Source: a virus. Taken from it: DNA of 32,803 nucleotides. Under the pieces are notes generated by a model. The model did not search any database. It was not told where the DNA came from and saw nothing but the letters and a program-made list of their open reading frames with translations. A program made the position numbers and the translations under genes. The stretch lies in IMG/VR virus record IMGVR_UViG_3300033148_003939, positions 1 to 32,803 of that record. The stretch is one strand, 5' to 3'. The stretch's first letter is position 1; every line of letters starts with the position of its first letter. Positions 16,145 through 24,201 of this stretch are shown one piece after another.

Positions 16145-17382
16145 TGGCCGGAGAAGATAGAACGATTCTCGCGCACAACGTGATATTTGACGCCGAAGTC
16201 AGCAGCGACAGCGCCGAAGAGCACCACGAGGCGTGGCGGGTAACCGACGGCCTCCCGTTTACGTGGTGGGAGCCGTCAAGCGCGGCTTCGCACTATCTTA
16301 TTGTGAAGGCGCAGAACATGGCCATCAACGGCGACTTCGAGAGCAACGTGTCGGGCTGGTTCGTTTATAAAAGCGGCTCCGGCGACGGCACGTTTACTTA
16401 CGAACCATCAACCGTGATAGACGGCAACGGAAGCGGGAAATTCACGGCCACCACGGCGAACGATTCATCGGACGTTTGCGCGGTGGTCTCGTATAAAATT
16501 TTCAAGCTGAAGGCCAACCGAACCTACCGGTTGAGCTTCGCCGCGAAACAGACGGGAAGCGAGACTTTACGGTTCGGCTTCATGGGGAGCGACTTTTCCG
16601 AGGATTCAAACAATTACTCCACCGCAACGCCGGGCGCGTCGGTGGGCGCTTATTACAAGGAAATCACCCCGACTTCGGACGGGGAATATCGTATCTACTT
16701 CCGGGCCCTCGGTGCGGACACGTTTTACATTGACGACGTGCACCTTTTCCAATGTCGGGAAACCGATACTCTCGTAATTGGAAAAGGGCACCGGTGCGCG
16801 AACTTCACGGTGAAGGTGCAAACGCAGGAGAGTATTTACGATACCGGCTCGTGGGATACCTGGTTAAGCGAAACCAGCATCAACACCTACCAGCCCCTGA
16901 TGCTATCCTCGTCAGCTTCGGCGGCGATTAAGAAGTCGCCGATGTTCAAAATTATCATCGCCCCGCAATCGTCAGTGAGCGGACTGTCCGCGCAACAGGT
17001 GCCGATTTTATATATCGGGAAGAAGTGGACACTTGGAATAAGCGAAATAAAATTTACAAGCAATTTCGACCCCGACGCGGAAGAGACGATGATAAGTGAA
17101 ACTATCGGCGACCGCGGGGTGTCGGTGCGTGTCAAAAAAGCAAACAGGCGATATTTCAAATCGACAATCATGCCGATTACCGATACTGAATACGAGAACG
17201 TCAAGATGTTTTTCGAGGATACCGAAAACGGCTTACGGCCGTTCTTCTTCATCTACAACAGCGCCGCGGATATCCTTTACATGAAGCTCCGAAACACCAA
17301 GCGCGTAGCTCCGCTTATTCGGAGGGGCGTCAGGCAAATGGACTTGGACATGATGGAAATCGTAGGAGGCCGCGAACTGTGA
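16144..17382 (+). CDS. Tail-tip (distal-tail-like) protein with inserted carbohydrate-binding-like domain (412 aa)
   Basis: The flanks (residues 1-55 and ~205-412) look like a phage tail-tip scaffold, with WEPSSAASHYLIVKAQ at the front and MISETIGDRGVSVRVKKANR...FFIYNSAADILYMKLR at the end. Between them, about residues 57-200, is a jelly-roll module with NMAINGDFESNVSGWFVYKS, YRLSFAAKQTGSE and DTFYIDDVHLFQ. Those are hallmarks of CBM4/9-type carbohydrate-binding modules. It probably helps the tail bind host surface glycans. The gene follows the tape measure directly and overlaps the hub gene by four bases, the usual distal-tail position. Confidence 0.75.
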   Translation: MAGEDRTILAHNVIFDAEVSSDSAEEHHEAWRVTDGLPFTWWEPSSAASHYLIVKAQNMAINGDFESNVSGWFVYKSGSGDGTFTYEPSTVIDGNGSGKFTATTANDSSDVCAVVSYKIFKLKANRTYRLSFAAKQTGSETLRFGFMGSDFSEDSNNYSTATPGASVGAYYKEITPTSDGEYRIYFRALGADTFYIDDVHLFQCRETDTLVIGKGHRCANFTVKVQTQESIYDTGSWDTWLSETSINTYQPLMLSSSASAAIKKSPMFKIIIAPQSSVSGLSAQQVPILYIGKKWTLGISEIKFTSNFDPDAEETMISETIGDRGVSVRVKKANRRYFKSTIMPITDTEYENVKMFFEDTENGLRPFFFIYNSAADILYMKLRNTKRVAPLIRRGVRQMDLDMMEIVGGREL

Positions 17383-20300
17383 TTACCCTGCCTGAAAGCT
17401 TGAACAAGAAATTACACAACGCCTGGACTAAGCTGGTCTTTTACGTTTCTGTCGTGACCGATATTCTTGATGATAAGCTGTCGAGTAAAACGGACTGGGA
17501 GGCGTGCGAGCAGCAGAACGACCCGATTACCACGCAGATAGACGACGGCGACGGCATCACCGATTCGGATACCACCATCACTGTGGATTCCACAGACGGG
17601 TTTACCATCGCCTCTGCTGATGACCCGGCTTACCTGATTATCGAAGATGAAATTATAAAATATACCGCCATGGATGAAACCAGCTTTCAGAATTGCACGC
17701 GGGGGGAATACGGCACCACGGCGGCGGCGCACGCTGACAACACAACGGTATCGCAGCTTATCTTTTCCACCGGGGAAAGCCCGGATTATGATTTGCAGCC
17801 CCAGCCGCGGAACTGGTGGCGGCATTCCACGACGGGCGCGCCGGCGCAAAGGTTAGGCCACGGGTTCGTATTCCGGCCCGCCGACGGGTGCTTCTACATG
17901 TTCGGCGGTATCGGCGGCGGGGGTAATCGTTACTCGGACTTGTGGAAACTCGACCCGTCAACCCATACCTGGACACAGCTCACACCGGGCGGCGTGACGC
18001 CGACCGCCGTTTACGATATGGCGATGATATATAATCCAGATACTGACGAGATTTGGGTGGTCGGCGGATATTATTCTGCCGGAATATCGCAGAAGGTTTA
18101 CAAGTACTCGTTCTCATCAAGTGCTTGGAGCACGAGCGGAAGCTGGGACTGTCCCGCATTAATGGCGGAATCAGCCGCGGTCTATGACCCCGATAAAAAC
18201 CTGATGTACGTCATCGGCTCATCCGCTTCCGGCCATGAACACAAAGCCCTTTCATTCGATGGCTCGACATGGTCGTCTCTCACAGGTACGCCGTCTACTT
18301 TCCGCGCCGCACGCGGTTGCTACATGACCGCGGAAAAGAAAGTGATGTGTTTAGGGTGTCAGGAAAATTTACAGAGCAAACGCAACTTGATATACGACCC
18401 CGCTTCTGATTCGTGGGAATCCAAGAGCGTGATGAGCGGCGACATACGCGGCTTCAGCGGCGTCGCCTATGACGAGGCTTCTCAATGCGTGCTGGTCTTC
18501 GGCGGAATTCAATATAAGAACGGGCTGGCAAGGGGAGCCTTTGTCGACCTCTGGAAATATAAATACTCCGCTGATGAATGGATTAGTTTGGCGGACTACA
18601 ACTTCGGGAGCGACCTTTACGGCCACCACGGATTCGCGTGGAATCGCAACGATAACTACGCTTGCGCGTGGGGCGGGGTGAACGACCCATCGCCGTTGAC
18701 ATGGCACACGTATGACGAGCCTGTCTATTATTCGCACCGCCACGGCGCCGTCCAGGTGCGGACGCGAACGCTTGACCTGGGGGAAACGCCCACGGTTGCG
18801 GGCGTCTGGGAGTTGGAAGACGAGACCGATTTGACGAACGACAGCAACAGCATCAGTTACACGGCGGAATACTCCGATGACGCTTCGGCGTGGACGCCGA
18901 TGGGGGCGATTTCAGACGGCGATGAAATAGAGGAGAAGCACCGATATTATCGTGTGACGGTCACTTTCACTACGGAGGGAATACTGGCGCCGAAGGTGGT
19001 GTCGATAAACCCGAGTTTCGCGGTTACGACAAACTATTCGATGGCGTCAAAGCCCGTCAACTGTTACCCGCCGATAGTCCGGTCTATAAAATTCGCCACG
19101 TCAAAAATAGACGTTCTGAAGAACACGGCGTCAATTGGGACGCTGAACATTACGTTCATGGACGCAATGCAGATTTGCGATGAACTTTTCTTGGATACAT
19201 ATCTCAGAAACAGCGAAGTGCGCGTGTATCTTGGCGTGGAAGAAGATTGTTCGGTGGAAGATTTCATCCTGGTGGCGAAGGGCAAGGTAGATAGTTGGAA
19301 CCGGTCATCCAATCATTTGATAGATATTAAGTGTCTCGACTTCCTCGGTAAGCTGAAGATGGAAATACCGGAAGAGGAAACCGACGGCACGATTACCGCC
19401 CTGGTGTACGATGCCAGCGGAATCGCCGCGCACCCCGTGGACATCCTGGAAGACATCATCCGTAACCAGGTCGGCATCCCGGACAGGGATATCGATTTGG
19501 ATTCGTTCAATGTCGCCAAAAACGATGCAAGCATCGCGGATTGGAAATTCAAGCGAACGATATCCGAGCCGACCGATGCACAGAAGCTTTGCCTTGAGAT
19601 ATGCCGCCACATCGGCGCGGTGCTCATACCCCGGGAAACCGGGAGACTCGTATTGAAGATTCTCGACGCTTCCGATGAGCCGGTTACGACGTGGGATGAA
19701 CGGGAGTTGAATTTCAAGGACGTCAAATTCCACGGCATCGGGCAGACGTTCAGGAATTACATATCGACCTGGTACGGCTGGGACGGCTCCGGTGACGAGT
19801 ATACGAACTACGCCGGGGCGGAAGTTTCTACGGACGCCACGAGCGTTACCAACTGGGGAAGGAAGGTTCTCAGAACGAAGAGCCGCTGGCTGGGGCCTGA
19901 CGACGCCACTTATTACGGCAAAGACCGGGCAAGCGATATCAGTGAGAGAATCCTATCGATTGCCAAGTGGGGAATCCCGGTCTTGAGCCTTACCACCAAC
20001 ATGCGCGGCTTGCCGGTGGAGATAGGCGATATCATCCGCATACGGTCCTCGCTCGTTCGTAATCAGAACGAATATCTAGAGTGGCAGCGGAAGCACGACC
20101 CCTCCCGTTCGCTTTCGTTCCACGCCAAGGCGGGAAGGTACACGGTTCCCTACCTGATGTACGGATGCACTGAAAGCATCGACCACAAATGGTGGGCAAT
20201 CGAGAAGACGATAGACGCGGACAAGGGCGTCATCAAATGGAAGCTGGCGCGTGCGCGGGAAGCGCCGCTTTCATACGAGTACGACACGGCCGATGACTTC

Positions 20301-21149
20301 ACGGCCGGAGAAACCGATAACACGGTGATAGACGACGCCAACGACCGGGTTATCCTGGACACCGAAGTTTCCGACGTTCTCGATGATTGCGATTCGACAA
20401 GCGGGTGGAACTACGCGGGCAGCGCCACCGCGCCGACGCTGAATTCAGACGATGCGCAAGAAGGCGATTACTGTTTCGATATGGGCGCGAACTCAACCGC
20501 CAACGCGGTTTATTATAAAACGCTGTCTTCGGTGTATGACGCGACAAGTAAACTTCTCGGTGTTTACTTCTACGCCACGGCCGCCGCTGTTTCGGCGATT
20601 AACTATGTAGAATTGAGGCTCGGCGTTGACGAGGATAATTATTATTACGAGCGTTATTATCCTGGCACTGACTTTTACGAAGGGTGGAATTTACTAGGCC
20701 GGGCGAAGTCGGGAGACGGCCTGGTATCCGAAATGTCGGAATACGATTCGGTGGGCCCACCGGCGCTCGACATTACAAATCTGCAATACGTGGCCGTTAA
20801 TATAAATCTAAATAATACCATAACCCACGGCGATATTAAGATGGATTACTGGCGCCTTGACGAGTACGTATCGAGCGGCACGTGGACGGGAACGTTTGAC
20901 ATGGGGCAACAGCCGGAGCAGGACGGCGAATGGAGTATCACATCGAGCGGTTCGATTTCGCTGAAGGCGTGGGGAAGTGAAACCGGAGTATTCGATGGGG
21001 AGCAGTTGCCGCTCGGAACCATCACGGATGGAACGGCTATTACTACAAAGGTCAGATATTACAGGGTGGTGGCTACGCTGACCAGCGACCCGCCGTCTGA
21101 CCCTACGGCGGTGCTGTCTTATATAAAAGCGAATTTTCCGAACGGATAA
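17379..21149 (+). CDS. Tail hub / receptor-binding protein with Kelch beta-propeller insertion (1256 aa)
   Basis: The start is a GTG (17379) with taggagg upstream. Residues ~48-130 hold a phage-fibre module (ITVDSTDGFTIASADD...IIEDEIIKYTAMD...NCTRGEYGTTAAAHADN). Residues ~155-447 hold Kelch-like repeats, with FYMFGGIGGGGNRYSDLWKL, IWVVGGYYSAG, LMYVIGSSASG and VLVFGGIQYKN. Residues ~540-960 resemble the hub/Tal-type tail protein (SIKFATSKIDVLKNTASIG, VAKGKVDSWNR, CLEICRHIGAVLIPRETGRL). Residues ~997-1165 form a second jelly-roll-like module (DDCDSTSGWNYAGSATAPT ... IKMDYWRLDEY). It should sit at the tail tip and contact the host. Confidence 0.8.
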   Translation: MITLPESLNKKLHNAWTKLVFYVSVVTDILDDKLSSKTDWEACEQQNDPITTQIDDGDGITDSDTTITVDSTDGFTIASADDPAYLIIEDEIIKYTAMDETSFQNCTRGEYGTTAAAHADNTTVSQLIFSTGESPDYDLQPQPRNWWRHSTTGAPAQRLGHGFVFRPADGCFYMFGGIGGGGNRYSDLWKLDPSTHTWTQLTPGGVTPTAVYDMAMIYNPDTDEIWVVGGYYSAGISQKVYKYSFSSSAWSTSGSWDCPALMAESAAVYDPDKNLMYVIGSSASGHEHKALSFDGSTWSSLTGTPSTFRAARGCYMTAEKKVMCLGCQENLQSKRNLIYDPASDSWESKSVMSGDIRGFSGVAYDEASQCVLVFGGIQYKNGLARGAFVDLWKYKYSADEWISLADYNFGSDLYGHHGFAWNRNDNYACAWGGVNDPSPLTWHTYDEPVYYSHRHGAVQVRTRTLDLGETPTVAGVWELEDETDLTNDSNSISYTAEYSDDASAWTPMGAISDGDEIEEKHRYYRVTVTFTTEGILAPKVVSINPSFAVTTNYSMASKPVNCYPPIVRSIKFATSKIDVLKNTASIGTLNITFMDAMQICDELFLDTYLRNSEVRVYLGVEEDCSVEDFILVAKGKVDSWNRSSNHLIDIKCLDFLGKLKMEIPEEETDGTITALVYDASGIAAHPVDILEDIIRNQVGIPDRDIDLDSFNVAKNDASIADWKFKRTISEPTDAQKLCLEICRHIGAVLIPRETGRLVLKILDASDEPVTTWDERELNFKDVKFHGIGQTFRNYISTWYGWDGSGDEYTNYAGAEVSTDATSVTNWGRKVLRTKSRWLGPDDATYYGKDRASDISERILSIAKWGIPVLSLTTNMRGLPVEIGDIIRIRSSLVRNQNEYLEWQRKHDPSRSLSFHAKAGRYTVPYLMYGCTESIDHKWWAIEKTIDADKGVIKWKLARAREAPLSYEYDTADDFTAGETDNTVIDDANDRVILDTEVSDVLDDCDSTSGWNYAGSATAPTLNSDDAQEGDYCFDMGANSTANAVYYKTLSSVYDATSKLLGVYFYATAAAVSAINYVELRLGVDEDNYYYERYYPGTDFYEGWNLLGRAKSGDGLVSEMSEYDSVGPPALDITNLQYVAVNINLNNTITHGDIKMDYWRLDEYVSSGTWTGTFDMGQQPEQDGEWSITSSGSISLKAWGSETGVFDGEQLPLGTITDGTAITTKVRYYRVVATLTSDPPSDPTAVLSYIKANFPNG

Positions 21150-21165
21150 AGATGGAGGTGGTTAC

Positions 21166-21417
21166 ATGGAAACGATGATAACGGCAACGGTAGGCGGAAT
21201 CATAATAAGCCTGTTCGGCTTCGCCTGGCGCGCGCAGACGAAGAAGATTGAAGACATCGCCACCCGGAAAACGGATTACGATGTCTGCGTGGAAAAGCAT
21301 AAGGCGATTGACGAGAAGTTCGCCCGGCTTTTCGATAAACTCGACTCGAATAACGAACTGCTGAACACCATCTACACGGACGTTGCTATCGTGAAAAGGT
21401 GCATCAATGGCAAGTGA
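21166..21417 (+). CDS. Membrane-anchored coiled-coil protein, XhlA-like lysis accessory (83 aa)
   Basis: One transmembrane segment near the N-terminus (about residues 4-22, MITATVGGIIISLFGFAW) is followed by a charged helical region with a C/heptad pattern (KIEDIATRKTDYD..., DKLDSNNELLNTIYTDVAIV). This resembles hemolysin XhlA-type or holin-accessory proteins encoded just before endolysins. The site gatggaggtgg precedes the ATG. It overlaps the endolysin start by 11 bases. It might alternatively be an inner-membrane spanin-like protein. Confidence 0.6.
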   Translation: METMITATVGGIIISLFGFAWRAQTKKIEDIATRKTDYDVCVEKHKAIDEKFARLFDKLDSNNELLNTIYTDVAIVKRCINGK

Positions 21418-22117
21418 TACTAAAGTCCTCGCGGTTCAGAAGTTCTTGAGGGGCGCCGGATACGACCCGGGCCCGCTGGACGGGATAATCGGCCCGCTTA
21501 CATTACGGGCAATGGAGAGGTATATTAACCGAGAAATCCCTCCGCCTCAACGGAGCGTGGTGGAACTGTACTTCAGATATTGCGATGCGTTAAGCGAGCG
21601 CGCTATCTTAATCGAGTTGCTTCCGATAAAGCTCCGATACTGGCAGAATAACGAGGAGCGGGTGTTCTGGCTTCATAAGGATGTCCGTGATTCCTTCCGT
21701 GACGCCATCGCGGCGTGGGAAAGCGCCGGCGGGCACTTCCGAGTAACGGAAACTCTCAGAACCGTGGAGCAGCAGGAGCGGCTACATGAGAAGAAACCGC
21801 ACCTCGCCGCCAAGCCGGGCTGGAGCTTACACGCGCACGGCCGGGCCGTGGACTTCTCGACACGGGCGGTGGGGGAAGAGAACCTGGTGAGGTTCTACGC
21901 GCACATGCAGAGATACGGGTGGTATACCATCTTCAATTTTCCAGGCCGGCCGATTCACCTCCAGGCACACGAGGCGTGGCACTTGCAGAAAACCGAGCCG
22001 CCGGGAATCAGGGCGCGGGATTACCTCTCCCGGTGGGCTAGGGAAAAAGGCGCGGTTACTCCAGAGCAGCAAACCCGTATTTTACGGGCGCTGAAATACA
22101 AGAGAACAGGAGGGTAG
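21407..22117 (+). CDS. Endolysin: peptidoglycan-binding domain plus M15 (VanY-type) peptidase (236 aa)
   Basis: Residues ~3-40 are a PG_binding_1 domain (VLAVQKFLRGAGYDPGPLDG, IIGPLTLRAMERY). The C-terminal half has the zinc peptidase motif S-x-H-x-x-G-x-A-x-D (Ser140, His142, Asp149) and a later EAWHLQ (His192), the metal ligands of M15 D-Ala-D-Ala carboxypeptidase / L-Ala-D-Glu endopeptidases. It should cut peptidoglycan peptide cross-links at lysis. No signal peptide is visible, so release through a holin (22351) is expected. Confidence 0.9.
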   Translation: MASDTKVLAVQKFLRGAGYDPGPLDGIIGPLTLRAMERYINREIPPPQRSVVELYFRYCDALSERAILIELLPIKLRYWQNNEERVFWLHKDVRDSFRDAIAAWESAGGHFRVTETLRTVEQQERLHEKKPHLAAKPGWSLHAHGRAVDFSTRAVGEENLVRFYAHMQRYGWYTIFNFPGRPIHLQAHEAWHLQKTEPPGIRARDYLSRWAREKGAVTPEQQTRILRALKYKRTGG

Positions 22118-22121
22118 AGAG

Positions 22122-22328
22122 ATGAGTATCGAGGGAACCGTGGCGCTGATAGAACAGCTCGCCACAGACGCGGACAGGGAGGGGGATTACGAGTTTTTGA
22201 AAAGCCTGATGGCCGTGAAAAAGCGGCTGGGATATCCCACCACATCCGCGCTCTACGAGGACTTGCGGGAGAACATGCCGGAAGCGAAAGCGGATATCGC
22301 GCTTTTCCTTCTGCTGAAAACATCCTGA
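22122..22328 (+). CDS. Small helical protein in lysis cassette (68 aa)
   Basis: It starts four bases after the endolysin stop with ggagggtagag upstream. It is helical and charged (VALIEQLATDADREGDYEFL, DIALFLLLKTS), with no transmembrane segment. I do not recognise it; its place between endolysin and holin suggests a lysis-timing or structural role, but that is only context. Confidence 0.6.
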   Translation: MSIEGTVALIEQLATDADREGDYEFLKSLMAVKKRLGYPTTSALYEDLRENMPEAKADIALFLLLKTS

Positions 22329-22350
22329 AACAGAGAAAGGAGGTGAGGAT

Positions 22351-22563
22351 ATGTTGGTTGTGAAAAAAATCGTGGCAAGCAAGAAGTTCTGGGTAAGCCT
22401 CGTGGGCCTTATTATCGCCATCCTGGCGGCGAACGGGATTATCGTGCCGCCCGGAACCGAGGCCATCGCCCTGAAAATCATCGCGGCGGTGGTGGGGTCG
22501 TTCAACATCGGCCAGGGCATCGCCGACGGCCTGAGCAAGGGGGCGACCAGCGCGGGGAAGTAG
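22351..22563 (+). CDS. Holin (70 aa)
   Basis: A basic start (LVVKKIVASKKFW) is followed by a transmembrane helix (VSLVGLIIAILAANGIIV, about residues 15-32) and a second hydrophobic, weaker helix (AIALKIIAAVVGSFNIGQGI, about 38-57), ending in a polar tail. Length and pattern fit small phage holins that permeabilise the inner membrane to release the endolysin. Strong site aaaggaggtgagg. It is the last gene before a terminator. Confidence 0.75.
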   Translation: MLVVKKIVASKKFWVSLVGLIIAILAANGIIVPPGTEAIALKIIAAVVGSFNIGQGIADGLSKGATSAGK

Positions 22564-22592
22564 ACCAGTAAAATTTGACTGGCAAATGAATT

Positions 22593-22620
22593 AAACGCCC
22601 TCCGATGGGGCGTTTTTTTT
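22593..22620 (+). terminator. Rho-independent terminator closing the structural/lysis operon
   Basis: An 8-bp stem aaacgccc (22593-22600) / gggcgttt (22608-22615) is followed by an unbroken T run reaching 22621. It separates the late operon from the accessory region. Confidence 0.85.
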
Positions 22621-22683
22621 TCGGAAATTTGAAAAAAATTTGTAAGTCGTTGATATTAAAGAGAAAAAAAATTGAAAAAAGAC

Positions 22684-22712
22684 TTGACAAGCCCGAAAAA
22701 AGATGTTATATT
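22684..22712 (+). promoter_or_regulatory. Sigma70-type promoter, copy A, for heptapeptide-repeat gene
   Basis: -35 TTGACA (22684-22689), 17-base spacer, -10 TATATT (22707-22712). The same 29 bases recur exactly 800 bases downstream (23484-23512). Confidence 0.8.
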
Positions 22713-22745
22713 GATACTAAAACTAAAGAAGAGGGAGGCGTAACG

Positions 22746-23450
22746 ATGAAAACCGGCAAATTATATGGAAACACCAAAAATCTTACTGGAGATTACTCGG
22801 GGTTATATGGCGACTGCTCCTACCTGCGGGGAGACTGCACCGACCTGCGGGGCGACTGCTCCAACCTGCGGGGCGACTGCACCTACCTGCGGGGCGACTG
22901 CTCCGGTTTGCAGGGCGACTGCACAGACCTGTGGGGAGACTGCTCCGACCTGCGTGGAGCCTGCACCAACCTGCGGGGCAGCTGCACCGGCCTACGGGGC
23001 AACTGCTCCTACCTGCGGGGAGACTGCACCGACCTGCGGGGCAGCTGCACCAACCTGCGGGGAGACTGCTCCAAACTGTGGGGGGACTGCTCCGACCTGC
23101 GTGGAGATTGCTCCAAACTGTGGGGGGACTGCACCGACCTGCGGGGAGACTGCACCAACCTGCGGGGAGACTGCTCCAAACTGTGGGGGGACTGCTCCGA
23201 CCTGCGTGGAGACTGCTCCGGCTTGCGGGGCGATATATCTGAGCTTGAAGGCGAAATAATCGCTACGCTGTGGGTCTGGCGTTATCCTATAGTAAAAATT
23301 GTGGGTAAAAAAGAAATCATCGCTGTGGGCTGTATGCGGTTCGAGAAAAAGCCGACATACGAAGAAGTCGAGGAGTATCTGTCGGAAGATGAATACAACC
23401 AATTAATTGAACTCTGGGCCCCGTTGAAGCGGATAAAAATTTGCTCGTAA
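22746..23450 (+). CDS. Heptapeptide-repeat Cys-rich solenoid protein (234 aa)
   Basis: I chose the ATG at 22746, seven bases after gggaggcg (an upstream frame extension would cross the promoter). Residues ~8-168 comprise 23 consecutive 7-residue units G-[DSAN]-C-[ST]-x-L-[RWQ], of which 20 carry Cys at the third position and all have Leu at the sixth. A non-repetitive domain of about 65 residues follows (EIIATLWVWRYPIV..., RFEKKPTYEEVEEYL, LWAPLKRIKICS), shared with the gene at the window ends. Strict Leu/Cys periodicity suggests a stacked beta-solenoid with a cysteine ladder. Function unknown. Similar heptapeptide-repeat ORFs exist in other phages as far as I recall, without assigned function. 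Confidence 0.85.
   Translation: MKTGKLYGNTKNLTGDYSGLYGDCSYLRGDCTDLRGDCSNLRGDCTYLRGDCSGLQGDCTDLWGDCSDLRGACTNLRGSCTGLRGNCSYLRGDCTDLRGSCTNLRGDCSKLWGDCSDLRGDCSKLWGDCTDLRGDCTNLRGDCSKLWGDCSDLRGDCSGLRGDISELEGEIIATLWVWRYPIVKIVGKKEIIAVGCMRFEKKPTYEEVEEYLSEDEYNQLIELWAPLKRIKICS
22767..23249 (+). repeat. 21-bp coding tandem repeat, 23 units
   Basis: Exactly 483 bases = 23 x 21. Sub-blocks such as the units reading KLW-GDC-SDLR recur as 42-bp higher-order repeats. The array is open in more than one frame on both strands because of its composition. Confidence 0.9.
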
Positions 23451-23483
23451 CCCCCCCCCAGAGAAAAAAAATTGAAAAAAGGC

Positions 23484-23512
23484 TTGACAAGCCCGAAAAA
23501 AGATGTTATATT
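23484..23512 (+). promoter_or_regulatory. Sigma70-type promoter, copy B
   Basis: TTGACA (23484-23489), 17-base spacer, TATATT (23507-23512), with flanks agreeing over about 60 bases with the copy at 22684. It drives the gene at 23547. Confidence 0.8.
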
Positions 23513-23546
23513 AGTATCAAAGCTAAGGGAGAGGGAGGCAGAGAAA

Positions 23547-23894
23547 ATGATAATCCGCGAAGGAAAAATCAGAAGAAAAACCGAAAAGGCCGTTCTCTTT
23601 TTCGATGACCTCACCGCCGCGGAAATCTGGATTCCTCGGAGCCAGATGGCGGAACTCGACTACTACGAGGTTATCGGCAAGCCCACCAGAATCCATTTGA
23701 CACCCTGGATCGCCGAGCAGAAGGGCCTCGTCACCGCTGAAGAGCGCGCCCGGGAAGAAGAAGAGGAAAGGAAGGAAGAATACATCCGCCGGAACCTCGA
23801 CAAGGTTACCTACGAGGAAGCCGACGCCGCCGGCTACGGGAAGGAGTGGATAAAGCGGAGCAAGAAGAAGGGCGGCATCAACTATAAAAAATAA
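23547..23894 (+). CDS. Small charged phage protein (115 aa)
   Basis: The ATG at 23547 is preceded by gagggaggcag; the longer upstream frame would include the promoter. Residues ~1-55 form a small beta unit (GKIRRKTEKAVLFFDDLTAAEIWIPRSQMAE, read in parts) of a type often seen in phage early genes. The second half is a highly charged helix (EERAREEEEERKEEYIRRNL). Family function unknown to me. It heads the early operon that follows promoter copy B. Confidence 0.65.
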   Translation: MIIREGKIRRKTEKAVLFFDDLTAAEIWIPRSQMAELDYYEVIGKPTRIHLTPWIAEQKGLVTAEERAREEEEERKEEYIRRNLDKVTYEEADAAGYGKEWIKRSKKKGGINYKK

Positions 23895-23910
23895 GAAGGG
23901 AGACAGTGAA

Positions 23911-24201
23911 ATGACACGGCAAGAATGGGAAAAAGCCTTCAGAAAGGCGCGACGGGAATTAGGGCTTCCCCGGTTCGAGAGGGAATGTCGGTTAGTTCCG
24001 TTTGCTTCTTGCAGGATGGTGAAAGCTTACAAGGTGCCGGGGACGCAAGAACACGGAACGTACTGTATGTTAACCGCTCAGGCGCGAAGATTGGCTGAAG
24101 CTGAAACGGGGTTAAGATGGCCTTTTTTTGAGGAAAATATGACAAAAGGAGGCAAAGAAAATTCTGTTGTTATCAACCGGCGCGAAGGAGAAAAACGATG
24201 A
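23911..24201 (+). CDS. Small basic phage protein (96 aa)
   Basis: The site aagaagggaga precedes ATG 23911. It is basic and helical at the N-terminus (WEKAFRKARRELGLPRFERE), with three cysteines (residues ~28, 36, 52). The gene overlaps the next start by four bases (ATGA arrangement). Not recognised. Confidence 0.6.
   Translation: MTRQEWEKAFRKARRELGLPRFERECRLVPFASCRMVKAYKVPGTQEHGTYCMLTAQARRLAEAETGLRWPFFEENMTKGGKENSVVINRREGEKR

Noticed and set aside
22605-22745. N-terminal extension of the 22746 protein to 22605
   Set aside because: It would translate the terminator T-run and promoter; the ATG at 22746 has a proper ribosome site.
22767-23249. CRISPR-like array from the 21-bp repeat
   Set aside because: Repeats are contiguous, 21 bp, in frame, and lack unique spacers; they encode protein.
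22992-23402. Minus-strand ORF over the second repeat array
   Set aside because: Same reason: open only because of repeat composition.
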